From NCBI GenBank assembly GCA_030681615.1, contig JAUXSA010000067.1, forward strand, positions 1 to 64,000: DNA of 64,000 bases, given 5' to 3'. Position numbers and translations under genes: made by a program. How positions within the stretch are numbered: the first letter of the stretch is position 1; every line of letters starts with the position of its first letter. The stretch comes from Bacteroidota bacterium. GTDB taxonomy: Bacteria > Bacteroidota > Bacteroidia > B-17B0 > Aurantibacillaceae. The notes under the pieces were generated by a model that saw only the letters and a program-made list of their open reading frames with translations, made no database searches and was not told the DNA's origin. Of the stretch, positions 39,260 to 50,400 are shown piece after piece.

Positions 39260-39284
39260 TCTTTTTTTAGATTTCCTGCTTATT

Positions 39285-39316
39285 AAAAAAGCCTCTCATT
39301 TCTGAGAGGCTTTTTT
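39285..39316 (+). terminator. Intrinsic terminator after the cold-shock gene
   Basis: aaaaaagcctctca-tttc-tgagaggctttttt. Confidence 0.88.
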
Positions 39317-39471
39317 ATTTTCCGGGAGCCTGGATTAATTAAAAGAATTTAGAAATTATACGATATTGCATTTAATGGGATATTTGTTGAGTGAATGCTA
39401 TTATTGGGTTAGGGAAATTCTTGTTTTTTTTGTTAAAATCTCTTATTTTCAGTAACTTAAAACATCTCCAA

Positions 39472-39966
39472 ATGAAAAAAATCTATATTTTATTTTTTTT
39501 GACCTTTACTTGGTTTATTTCCAAGAGCCAAAATCCAAACATTCCATTTGAAAATATAAAACAGCTGATCAAACTAGCAGATCCAAAAGTAAATATTGAT
39601 GATAAATTAATTATTGTTTCGTTTTGGACACCAGCCAATAATGAAAGCCGTGACCTTAATAAAGAGATCAAAAGAGTGCAGAATATTTATCAGGTAGCAA
39701 AATTAAAAGGAGGTACTAAAGGACTTTACTTTTTTAACTATTGCGTTGCCGAAGATGTTTTGAATTATAAAGTAGCTTTAAAACGCGACAGTCTGGATGC
39801 AAGATCAAGTCTGATTCAAAACGAAAATAATAAGGAGCTCATAAATAATGTGAGTGTTGCACAGGTTCCACTAACGATCTTATATAACAGTGCTGGAGAG
39901 GTTCTTGAAAACAGCATAAAAAAAGAAGATGTTTTTAAATTGATCTCAAAACAAATAACCAGGTAA
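39472..39966 (+). CDS. Secreted thioredoxin-fold (TlpA-like) protein lacking CXXC
   Basis: MKKIYILFFLTFTWFISKSQ signal; LIIVSFWTPANNESRDLNKEI where CXXC is expected; cis-Pro-like VAQVPLTILYNSAGEVL. Confidence 0.65.
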   Translation: MKKIYILFFLTFTWFISKSQNPNIPFENIKQLIKLADPKVNIDDKLIIVSFWTPANNESRDLNKEIKRVQNIYQVAKLKGGTKGLYFFNYCVAEDVLNYKVALKRDSLDARSSLIQNENNKELINNVSVAQVPLTILYNSAGEVLENSIKKEDVFKLISKQITR

Positions 39967-39967
39967 T

Positions 39968-42900
39968 ATGAAAAAAATTATATCAATTAGTTTACTATTA
40001 TTACTTGGCTTTAGCAAGGCAAGTTTTTCGCAGGTAACAGCAACACAGTGCAGCCAAGCCGTTAATATTTGTAGTAATGCAAGTTTTGGTATCAACCCAA
40101 ATGGCAATGGCACCCTTCCTCCTTCAGGTTCATTTGGAAATCCAAGTAATGCAACTTTTCCGTTGACAGGAGTTGGTGGTTTTGGTTGTTTATTATCAGG
40201 GGCTTTAAATAGTACATGGATGATTATCAATGTGCAAACTACAGGTATACTTGAATTTTCTTTTGGTGCTGGTGCTATTAATCCGCAGGCAGGTTGTTAT
40301 GACTGGATCATGTATCCATATACAAATAACTGCGCGCAAATTACAGGTGGCACCATAGCTCCTATTCGTTGTAACTGGAACTCAATGTGTAGCGGTGGTA
40401 CAGGAATTGCCAATACAGTTCCTGCCGGAGGAACTGCGGCAGATTTCCCTCCTGGCTTGGCCGTAACCTGTGGACAAAAATTTATTGTTTGTTTTTCTAA
40501 TTACAGCAGTGTAACTACAAATGTGAACTTAAACTTTTTCGGATCTGCGCAAGTTAGTTGTAATCCAATTCCAAACCCTTTAACTTTAGGCAATCAAACT
40601 ATTTGCCAGGGTAACTCAGTTAACTTAACCGTTACTGGTTCTGCAGGAAATACTTATACATGGCAACCGGGTAACTTAAATGGAAATACAATTTCTGTTT
40701 CACCAACTGTAACTACAACTTATTCTGTTGCAGGTAGTGGTGGTTGCGGAAGTGTTACAGGAAATACAACTGCTGTTGTTACCGTTAATCAATCAAATGC
40801 AAATTTTACAACTGCTAACTCAGGTCCGGGTGGCGCGGGCGATCCAACACCGGCGCAACAATGTTTAACCGGCAACTCATTTAATTTTACAAGTGCTTTA
40901 GCGGGCGGAACACACCAATGGAATTTTGGTCCTGCTGCCACTCCGCTTACATCAACAGCCGCAAACCCAACAAATGTTACTTTTAATACACCGGGCATTT
41001 ATACAATTTCGCATACAGTTACCAACGCGCCTTGTGTGCAAGTGATCACACAAACTGTAAATATTAGTCCAATGCCTTTAGCAACAGTAACAAATACAAA
41101 TCCTATTTGCTCACAAAATAACGGAGCTATACAAATAAATAACACATCACCTGCAGGACAAACTGTTGTTGGTTTTTCTGTTAACTCTGTTGCTATTCCT
41201 TCTCAAACATTAACAGGATTAGGTGCCGGATCTTATGTTGTTTCTATGGTAAATAATTTTGGTTGTACATTTTCACTTACAACTAATTTGGCCAATACAC
41301 CCGGTATTACAAATGTAGGTTTAACTGCTGTGAACGCGCCATGTGCCGGAAATGCAGGTATTGTTAACGTTGGAGCAGTAACCGGAGGATCTGCGCCGTA
41401 TCAATATAATATTAATGGCGGCCCTTTTGGAACAGGAACATCATTTACCAGCTTAGCGCCCGGCACTTATACAGTAGGTGTGCTTGATATTAATAACTGT
41501 CCGTTTACAAAAACGATAACTGTTGTAGGATCACTCCCTCCCACCAACGTAACCTTTACCACTTCCCCTACAGCCTGTGTGGGCAATACAGGGGTGTTGG
41601 GTATAACAGGCGTAACAGGCGGCGTAGCCCCCTTTACTTTTAGCGTTAATGGAGTAACAACGGGATCAGTAACAAATAGTTTAGCAGTAGGCCCTAAGAC
41701 GATAACAGTAAAAGATGTGAATGGTTGTACGTTTACTATTACAGCCAATATACCTATGGTAACGGGCCCAACAGCAGCCACCATTGCAGTTACCCCTGCA
41801 GCCTGCGGTAATGCAAATGGAAGTGCAACAGTTACTAACGTAACAGGCGGTGCGCCAGGATACCAATACTCCTTTAATGGCGGGCCATTTGTTGGTAGTA
41901 CCATTCAGGGCGGTATGCTAGCCGGCCCAAAAAATGTAGTTATTATAGATGTGAACCAATGTACATTAACGGTAAACTTTAATATAGGTAATACAGGCTC
42001 CCCTGCTTCAGCAATTGCAACACTAACCAATGTAAGTTGTTTTGGCGGTACAAACGGAGGGTTTAGCTTAACAACCAGTGGAGGAACACCAGGATATAGT
42101 TACACGTTAACGCCAGGTAACATCACTAACGGTTTTGGGGTTTATACAAATTTAACAGCACAAGCATACACTGTAAATGTAAAAGATGCTTTAGGTTGTA
42201 TTACAACAGTTACAACAACCATAGGCCAGCCAAGCGCTCTAACATTAACAGTAAGTTCGGTTCAGCCATCTTGTAATGGTGGCAATAATGGCACCGTTAC
42301 AGCAACGGCAGGCGGTGGAACAAGTCCATATTCATACAACATCAATGGAGGGCCCAACCAACCAGGCAATATATTTACAACTAATATCTCAGCGGGTGCT
42401 TATAACGTAACGGTTATAGATAACTTAGGTTGTTCATTAAGTCAAACAGTTGCAGTTACTCAGCCCTTGCCTATAACATTAACACTTACAAGTGTACCTG
42501 CCAATTGCTCTAGCGCAAACGGTTCGGCAAGTGTTGCGGCCAGTGGAGGCACTCCAATTTATACTTACACCTGGTTACCACTTGGAGGTAACAGTGCCCA
42601 ATCAAGCAGTGTTGTGGCAGGAAATTACACAGTAACGGTAAAAGACACGAAGAACTGTACAGTTACAGGTGTTGTTACAGTAAGTGCCACTCCGGGAGGA
42701 ACAGCAGTAATTACCAATACAAGTAACGTTACTTGTTTTGGTGCTGCCAACGGAAGCCTGACAGCTAACATGATCGGTAACGTAACAGCACCATTAACTT
42801 ATTCATGGAGTAATACTTCTATCTTACAAACAACGGGGCCTTTAGCTCCCGGCAACTATACGGTAACAGTTACCGACTTCTTTGGTTGTAAATCAACCAC

Positions 42901-45900
42901 AGTTGGAACAGTGACCCAGCCAAGCTCATTGACCCTTGTTCCTGCCAGCTCACCAGCCTTATGTTTTGGTGGGGCAACAGGAAGCGCCAGCGTTATTGCA
43001 GCAGGCGGTACCCCGGGTTATAATTACTTGTGGTCACCCGGTGGAGGAACAACAAGTGTTGTTTCAGGTTTATTTGCCGGAACATACAGTGTACAATTAA
43101 CCGATGCTAATGGTTGTACGATCACAAGAACAGTGAACGTTACCCAACCAACATCAGTAACAATTAATACAAGTACCTTAACAGCAAACTGTAACCAGGC
43201 AAATGGTGTAGCTTCTGCAACCGCTGTTGGGGGAACAGGACCTTATACCTATACATGGAGCACCAGTTTTGTTGGCCAAACATTATCTAACGTTACCGCG
43301 GGAACCTATACCGTTCAGGTAAAAGATGCCAACGGATGTTTATATACTTTAGCGGCAACCGTTCCTAACGCTTCTGGTCCTGCCATCGGTATCAGCAGCT
43401 TTACCAACCCAAGTTGTTTTGGTGGTAATAATGGAATTGCCACAACAACAATAAGTGGTGGTACACCCGGTCCGGGCTTCCCGATCTATAGTTGGAGCAA
43501 CGGACAAAATACAGGAACAGCAACTAACTTATTAAATGGCGTATATACAGTAACATTAACCGATGCTACAGGTTGTATCGCATCAGCCAGTGTAACTATT
43601 ACCCAACCAACTTCATTAACATTAATTGTTACAGGAACCAATCCAAAATGTTTTAACGCTACTAACGGTTCTGCTAACGCAGGTGTGTTAGGTGGAACCC
43701 CTGGATATACTTATGCATGGCTTCCTGCACCAGGCGCAGGTGGAACAACAGCCACACCAAGTGGTATGGGTCCAGGTAACTATGGTGTAACAGTAACAGA
43801 TAGTAAAGGATGTGTTATACAGGGTACTGTGAATTTAGCAAACCCTGCACAAATGTTATCAAGTGTAACAACCACTGCTGCTACCTGCTTTAACGCTTGT
43901 AATGGTTTAGCTGTTGGTTCTGTAACAAATGCAATTGGTGCTGTTTCTTACTTCTGGACCGGTGGTCCTGTTCCATTAACAACTCAAAATGTGAGCGGTC
44001 TTTGCGCAGGAACTTATACCATGTTAGCAACCGATCAAAATACATGTACATCAACAACTGTTTTAAATATCACCCAACCACCTTTATTAACAGTTAGCTT
44101 AAGCGCTGTTGGAAGTGTTAGTTGTAGTGGTGGAAGTAATGGTTTTGCTACAGCCTCGCCAAGTGGTGGAACGCCGGGTTATACTTACAACTGGAGCAAC
44201 TCTCAAACAACGGCAACAAGTAATAACTTAATAGCGGGCAGCTATACAGTAACTGTTACAGATACTAAATCTTGTACAGCTACTGCAGTGGCAGTTATAA
44301 ATCAACCTGCAGGCTTAACAGCTAATATTACCGGAACCAACATTACCTGCTTTAATTTAAATAACGGTATTGGTAATGTGAGTTACGCTGGTGGTACAGG
44401 TATACCAAATATATTATGGCAACCAAGTTTAGGAACTACCCAGTTAACAAATAACCTAGCTCCGGGAACACATACAGTAACATTAACAGATGGTAACGGT
44501 TGTATTATCACAAAAACAATTACACTTACCCAGCCTACACAGTTAGTAGTAAATACTTTCTCGGGAACCACAAATTGCGGCCAGGCAAACGGAACAGCAT
44601 CTTGTGTTGCAAGTGGGGGTGCGGGTGGATATACTTACCAATGGAGTTCTAACCCTAGTTTTACAAATACAATTATAAATAACGTTACCCAAGGCGCCTA
44701 TACTATTACTGTTACTGACGCTAACAATTGTAATGTAAGTGGTATTGCTATTATTAATGATATCGCCGGACCAACGGTTGCTGTTACTAATACAGTAAAT
44801 GTAACTTGTTTTGGTTTAGCAAATGGTGGGGCCACGGTTTCTGCCAGTGGTGGTGTTGGAACATTAACTTACCTATGGTCTTACTTAGCACAAACCACAC
44901 AAAACGTAAGTAACTTACCAAACGGTTTACATAGTATTACTGTTACCGATGCTGCCAATTGTGCGGCAAGTACAACAGTTAATATTACACAACCTGCACA
45001 ATTAGTAACCGCAATAGGTTCTGTAACCAATGTAGCTTGTAGCGGCCAGTTCAATGGTGCGGCGCAAATGCTTGCTGTGGGAGGTACAACTAACTACGCT
45101 TACTTATGGTCGCCTACAGCACAAACCAACTCAGTATTGACTGGTGTACAAAGTGGCGTTTACTCTTGTACTGTTACAGACGCAAACAATTGTACAAGTA
45201 CCAAAACGGTAAACATCGCTCAGCCAAATCCTTTATTAATAACTACAAACACAGTTATTCCTAATCTTTGTAATAGTTTTAGTACAGGTATTGTAAATAC
45301 AAGTATTACCGGTGGGTCTCCAACCTATACACTTACATGGACACCTGTTCAACCTGCTAACCCTATCATTACAAACTTAGGGGCAGGTTCTTATAGCTTA
45401 GCTGTTCTTGATGCTCAGGGCTGTACAACAAATAGTGTTTACACATTAGTAGATCCTCCTGCATTAGTGATACAATCAACTGCTACTACACAGGCTACTT
45501 GTGGTAACTCAAATGGTACTGCAAGTGTAAGTGTTACGGGTGGTTCTCCGGCTTATGCTTATAACTGGAATACTTCTAACCCGCAGTTAACGGCTGGTGC
45601 TACAGGTTTACCTCCCGGACAATGGGTATTAACTACAACCGATAGTAAGGGTTGTGTAATTACTGCCTCGGTAAATGTTACTGCCGCTGCTTTACCTTCT
45701 GTTAGCGCTGTATCAAATAACATTAGCTGCGCTAATATGAGCAATGGTAGTGCAACATTAACGGCAAGCGGCGTGGGTGGTTTTTCATATAACTGGATGC
45801 CTACAGGTTTAACAACTGCTATCATTAATGGACTTGGGCCTGCTATTCATACCGCAACTGTTACTGATCTTAATGGTTGTAAAACATTTACAAGTGTAAA

Positions 45901-47269
45901 TATCAGCGAGCCAAATCCTTTAGTTGCAAACGTATCTCCTGCGCAAACAATTTGTTTTGGAAATATTGCTGCCATATACTGTCAGGCATCTGGTGGTACA
46001 ACACCATACAACTATACATTAACTGATCTTACTACCAATATTACAACTAATTCCTTAACTCCTAATGGAATGAACGCCACACCAACTTTAACTTCTACAA
46101 CCCAGTATACAGTTGCAGTGGTAGACGCTAACGGTTGCTCTTTCGGTCCGCAAACTATTATCGTTAATGTTAGACCTGCTCTTATTGCTACGGGAGCAAC
46201 ATATACAAGTTGTGCTACCGGAACAGTTGTGTTAACCCCTAATATTACAAGTATTGGTAACGGTGGTCCTTATACTTATAACTGGACAGGAAGTAGCGCA
46301 ACAGTTGCAAATAATACGGTTATAGCAAATTATCAGGCTAATAATCCTGCACTTAATCCAAATACTTATACTGTAACAATTGATGATGCTTGTTCTATAC
46401 CTAACACATCGGCAACATTTAGTGTATTTGTATTGCCTTTACCAGACGCCAGATTCACCCCAACTTTAAGTGAAGGTTGTGCTCCATTAACGGTAACTTA
46501 TATGGGTATTGGCGATTCAACAACTACTAATCCAAATCCATTCTTTTGGACATTTAGTGGGGGAACTGAGCCTGCAAGCCCATCATTAAATCCACAAACC
46601 ATCATGTTTGCAGATCCGGGAACTTATTCTTTAACATTAACCGTAACAAATAAATATGGTTGCAGGCAGGAAATTAAAGCGCCTGTAGTTGCAAAAGCTT
46701 ACCCTGTGCCGGTTGCGGGTTTCTTCCCAACACCGCAAAGCGCAAGCTTGTTAGAGCCTACAATTAATTTCACTAATACATCTACCGGGGCTGTTCAATA
46801 TGTATGGGATTTTGGTGATTATAGTTACCCTAATACGAACTCATCTTCAGCTATGAATCCAAATCACCTTTACAATAACGTTGGGCAATATCAAATATAT
46901 TTGGTTGCAATTAATTCATTCGGTTGTAAAGATACTGCTACTACTACTATCGACATCACGCCTGATATGGGTATCTATATTCCAAATGCATTTACGCCGG
47001 ATAAGAACGGACGTAACGATGTATTCATGCCTTATGGATATGGTATCAAAGAAGATAATTACAAAATGGAGATCTTTGATCGTTGGGGTGAATTGATCTT
47101 TACTTCAAGCGAGTTCAAAAAAGGTTGGGATGGCAGTGTAAAAGGTTCGGATATTAACTCTGACAATGGTGTTGCACAGGACGGTGTTTATATCTACAAA
47201 ATAGTGGTTACTGATCTTGAAAATAACAAGAAAAGTTATGTTGGACATGTAACATTACTCAAACAATAA
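39968..47269 (+). CDS. Giant SprB-repeat surface protein (2433 aa) with PKD domains and gliding-motility-associated type-B C-terminal domain
   Basis: About 22 repeats by eye of the form CFGG.NG....GGTPGY.Y.W......L..G.YTVTVTD..GC; C-terminal IPNAFTPDKNGRNDVF...IFDRWGELIF...VGHVTLLKQ. Confidence 0.92.
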   Translation: MKKIISISLLLLLGFSKASFSQVTATQCSQAVNICSNASFGINPNGNGTLPPSGSFGNPSNATFPLTGVGGFGCLLSGALNSTWMIINVQTTGILEFSFGAGAINPQAGCYDWIMYPYTNNCAQITGGTIAPIRCNWNSMCSGGTGIANTVPAGGTAADFPPGLAVTCGQKFIVCFSNYSSVTTNVNLNFFGSAQVSCNPIPNPLTLGNQTICQGNSVNLTVTGSAGNTYTWQPGNLNGNTISVSPTVTTTYSVAGSGGCGSVTGNTTAVVTVNQSNANFTTANSGPGGAGDPTPAQQCLTGNSFNFTSALAGGTHQWNFGPAATPLTSTAANPTNVTFNTPGIYTISHTVTNAPCVQVITQTVNISPMPLATVTNTNPICSQNNGAIQINNTSPAGQTVVGFSVNSVAIPSQTLTGLGAGSYVVSMVNNFGCTFSLTTNLANTPGITNVGLTAVNAPCAGNAGIVNVGAVTGGSAPYQYNINGGPFGTGTSFTSLAPGTYTVGVLDINNCPFTKTITVVGSLPPTNVTFTTSPTACVGNTGVLGITGVTGGVAPFTFSVNGVTTGSVTNSLAVGPKTITVKDVNGCTFTITANIPMVTGPTAATIAVTPAACGNANGSATVTNVTGGAPGYQYSFNGGPFVGSTIQGGMLAGPKNVVIIDVNQCTLTVNFNIGNTGSPASAIATLTNVSCFGGTNGGFSLTTSGGTPGYSYTLTPGNITNGFGVYTNLTAQAYTVNVKDALGCITTVTTTIGQPSALTLTVSSVQPSCNGGNNGTVTATAGGGTSPYSYNINGGPNQPGNIFTTNISAGAYNVTVIDNLGCSLSQTVAVTQPLPITLTLTSVPANCSSANGSASVAASGGTPIYTYTWLPLGGNSAQSSSVVAGNYTVTVKDTKNCTVTGVVTVSATPGGTAVITNTSNVTCFGAANGSLTANMIGNVTAPLTYSWSNTSILQTTGPLAPGNYTVTVTDFFGCKSTTVGTVTQPSSLTLVPASSPALCFGGATGSASVIAAGGTPGYNYLWSPGGGTTSVVSGLFAGTYSVQLTDANGCTITRTVNVTQPTSVTINTSTLTANCNQANGVASATAVGGTGPYTYTWSTSFVGQTLSNVTAGTYTVQVKDANGCLYTLAATVPNASGPAIGISSFTNPSCFGGNNGIATTTISGGTPGPGFPIYSWSNGQNTGTATNLLNGVYTVTLTDATGCIASASVTITQPTSLTLIVTGTNPKCFNATNGSANAGVLGGTPGYTYAWLPAPGAGGTTATPSGMGPGNYGVTVTDSKGCVIQGTVNLANPAQMLSSVTTTAATCFNACNGLAVGSVTNAIGAVSYFWTGGPVPLTTQNVSGLCAGTYTMLATDQNTCTSTTVLNITQPPLLTVSLSAVGSVSCSGGSNGFATASPSGGTPGYTYNWSNSQTTATSNNLIAGSYTVTVTDTKSCTATAVAVINQPAGLTANITGTNITCFNLNNGIGNVSYAGGTGIPNILWQPSLGTTQLTNNLAPGTHTVTLTDGNGCIITKTITLTQPTQLVVNTFSGTTNCGQANGTASCVASGGAGGYTYQWSSNPSFTNTIINNVTQGAYTITVTDANNCNVSGIAIINDIAGPTVAVTNTVNVTCFGLANGGATVSASGGVGTLTYLWSYLAQTTQNVSNLPNGLHSITVTDAANCAASTTVNITQPAQLVTAIGSVTNVACSGQFNGAAQMLAVGGTTNYAYLWSPTAQTNSVLTGVQSGVYSCTVTDANNCTSTKTVNIAQPNPLLITTNTVIPNLCNSFSTGIVNTSITGGSPTYTLTWTPVQPANPIITNLGAGSYSLAVLDAQGCTTNSVYTLVDPPALVIQSTATTQATCGNSNGTASVSVTGGSPAYAYNWNTSNPQLTAGATGLPPGQWVLTTTDSKGCVITASVNVTAAALPSVSAVSNNISCANMSNGSATLTASGVGGFSYNWMPTGLTTAIINGLGPAIHTATVTDLNGCKTFTSVNISEPNPLVANVSPAQTICFGNIAAIYCQASGGTTPYNYTLTDLTTNITTNSLTPNGMNATPTLTSTTQYTVAVVDANGCSFGPQTIIVNVRPALIATGATYTSCATGTVVLTPNITSIGNGGPYTYNWTGSSATVANNTVIANYQANNPALNPNTYTVTIDDACSIPNTSATFSVFVLPLPDARFTPTLSEGCAPLTVTYMGIGDSTTTNPNPFFWTFSGGTEPASPSLNPQTIMFADPGTYSLTLTVTNKYGCRQEIKAPVVAKAYPVPVAGFFPTPQSASLLEPTINFTNTSTGAVQYVWDFGDYSYPNTNSSSAMNPNHLYNNVGQYQIYLVAINSFGCKDTATTTIDITPDMGIYIPNAFTPDKNGRNDVFMPYGYGIKEDNYKMEIFDRWGELIFTSSEFKKGWDGSVKGSDINSDNGVAQDGVYIYKIVVTDLENNKKSYVGHVTLLKQ

Positions 47270-47285
47270 TAATACTTTAACAAGT

Positions 47286-47327
47286 AAAAAGCCGTTCTCC
47301 GATAACCATCAGGAGAACGGCTTTTTT
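47286..47327 (+). terminator. Intrinsic terminator after the SprB-repeat gene
   Basis: aaaaagccgttctcc-loop-ggagaacggcttttt. Confidence 0.9.
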
Positions 47328-47427
47328 GTTAACGGCATATCTCATCCAATGCTAATAAACTCGTTTATGTGTTTTTTTGCTTTTGTGAATTTTTTTCACT
47401 TAATTTATTATAATAAAATTGGAAAGC

Positions 47428-50400
47428 ATGACAAAAACAACACATTTACTACTAATAATTTTTTCTGTATTAATTGGTAAACTAAGTTTCGCGCAAATAA
47501 ATAAAACAGTTGGACAAACAACACCAATTAGTATCGGCGAATTACCTAATCGTGGTTGTGCAACGCAGGTGCCTTCTCAGCAATGGGAAACACAATTTCA
47601 ACAATTAATTACAGAGTATCTTCAACAACACCCTGAAGAGGCAAAAATGATGTCTAATGCTTCGGTAATGGCGGGATATAGTATCCCGGTGATCATGCAT
47701 GTGATACATGGAGGGCAAGCTGTTGGCACTTTCCCTAACCTGGCACAGGGGCAGTTAACATCGCAGGTAACTGTTTTAGACAACGATTTTTCTGGCATTG
47801 GACAGAACGTAGGAAATTATCCGGCAACAGCCTTTCAAAATTTTGCCACTAACCCTTTGATATCTGCCGCAAGTAAAGATGCAAGCGGAAGAATTGCTAT
47901 TATGAATTGCAATATTAATTTTTGTCTGGCAACACAAGATACGTTAGGGAACATTTTAGCCGAGCCCGGAATTCATAGGGTAAACTATAACTCTTTGCCG
48001 GCAACAGCCTTCCCTTCAAAAAATCCGGCAGCAGCCAATTACAATACACAAGGCACTTTTGTAAATTTTATAAATAGTTATATAAAACCAAATACGATCT
48101 GGAATGTAGGTAAGTACTTAAATATTTGGGTAACCGATAGACAAAATGCAACCGGGCTTTTAGGATATGCTACATTTCCACCGTTAAGCACACTTAGCGG
48201 CATACCAGGAGGCGTTGGTACTGCAACAAGCGATGGTTTCTGGAGTTGGGCTGCATCATTTGGCTCCAGCACTATCTTTCCCGCAGGAACTTATGCGCCG
48301 CCTTATGATAAAGGAAGGACCTGTACGCATGAGATCGGACACTGGTTAGGTTTAAGACATATTGGGGGTGACGGATCGTGTGCCACAGATTATTGTAACG
48401 ACACGCCTCCAGCAAACGCAAGTAACGGCGGATCTCCGGCATACCCTCTTGATGCTAACAGTTGTAACGCCGCTTCGCCTCCAAACGGCGCAAACGGAGA
48501 AATGTTTATGAATTTTATGGATTATACAAATGACCTTGCCATGTATATGTTCACCTCAGATCAGCGCGTTCGTGCGCATGTGGCCATGAGCAACAGTCCA
48601 TACAGAAAATTTTTAGGCACACATGGCTTATGTAATTTACCTGTACCAATTGCAAATTTTAGTGTAGCGCCAAACCCTGTTTGTGTGGGTTCAACACTTA
48701 ATATTGGTGATCTGTCTTTAAACGTTCCAACATCCTGGTCGTATACAATGACTGGCGGAACTCCTTCACTAGCAACTGTACAAAACCCAACTGTTTCTTA
48801 CTCAACAGCCGGAGTTTATACAATTACTTTAGTAGCAACTAATGGCACTGGATCAAGTATTCCGGTTACAAAAACAGTTTCTGTAGTGCAAGGCCTTGCA
48901 TTTATAATTAACTCAACACCTGCCGCAACAGTTTGCGCCGGTAACAATGTGACCATTACGCCATCAGGCGCAACAACTTATACTTTAATTAACACGGGTG
49001 CAACGGCATCACCGTTTGTTGTTACACCAACTACCGCAACTATCTATTCTGTTTCTGCTATTACATCAGGAACTAATACATGTAAGAGAACACAAACTTT
49101 AAGCATCACTATCGGAACTATCAACATTAATATTAATCCACCCACACCAAGTGTTTGTCCCGGACAATCAATAACATTAACCGGAAGCGGCGCTACTACT
49201 TATACGTGGAGCAGCGGGCCGAATACTGCCGCAATTACTGTTACCCCTGCCGTTACAATAACATATACATTGAACGGAACTAATTCAGGATGTACAGGAA
49301 CAAAAACCGTGCAGGTAAACGTAAACCCTATACCAACTGTTACAGTAAATAGTCCAACAATATGTCCTTCAAGTACGGTTGCATTAATTGCTAGTGGGGC
49401 CAATACGTATTCATGGAGCACAACAGCAACCACATCATCAATAATTGTTTCACCTGCAGTAAGCACAAATTATACTGTTACCGGATTTAATGCATTTGGT
49501 TGTAAAGCTTCAGTAGTTTCCACAGTTACAACCAGCGGCTCTTTAAATATTATAGCCACAGCTAATCCAACAGTTGCCTGTGCTGGTCAATCCAGAACTT
49601 TAACAGCAAGTGGGGCAACAACTTATACATGGAATCCGGGAGCTTTAAGCGGATCGAGCATTGTTGTTTCACCTACTGTTGCAACTACTTATACTGTTAA
49701 TGGTTCAAGCGGAACTTGCAGCGGAACAAACACATTAAGCGTACTTGTTAATCCGAATCCAACTGTTAACGCAACTGCAACTTCTCCATCAGTTTGTATA
49801 GGAAGCGGCACTAATTTAAATGCAACAGGCGCTACCGGATATACATGGAACCCGGGAAATTTTATTGGAGCAACTTTTTCAGTGACCCCGGCAATAACTA
49901 CAAATTATACAGTTGTCGGATCCAACGGTTTCGGCTGTACCAATACCAGAACTGTTACTGTTTTTGTGGTTCCATTACCTACAATAACTGTTGTGGCCAA
50001 CCCAACAGCAGTATGTTCAGGTCAGTCAAGTACTTTAACGGCAAGCGGCGCATCATCTTATACATGGAGTGGTGGTGGAACTGGCACAACTAAAACGGTT
50101 ACACCTCTAACAACATCTGTTTATACTGTTACTGGTACATTTGGCATTTGCAACAATTCAAATACAATTAGTGTTACAGTTAATCCAACACCAACGGTTA
50201 CCGTAAACAATGCAACAGTTTGTCCCGCGGGCACGGCAACATTAACCGCTACTGGCGCCAATACTTTTTTATGGAGCACGGGAGCAACCACCTCGGTTAT
50301 TACCGTTTCTCCTCCTGTAAATACTACTTATACGGTTACCGGAACCTCGTTAGGTTGCACCAACACCAAAACCGTTAGTGTAACGATTGGCTCATCTATC

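Noticed and set aside
41467-41904. Minus-strand 145-aa ORF within the SprB array (and similar ones at 40789, 44383, 45559, 49200, 50637, 53090-54142)
   Set aside because: Antisense shadows of long Thr/Val/Gly-rich coding repeats with no family features.
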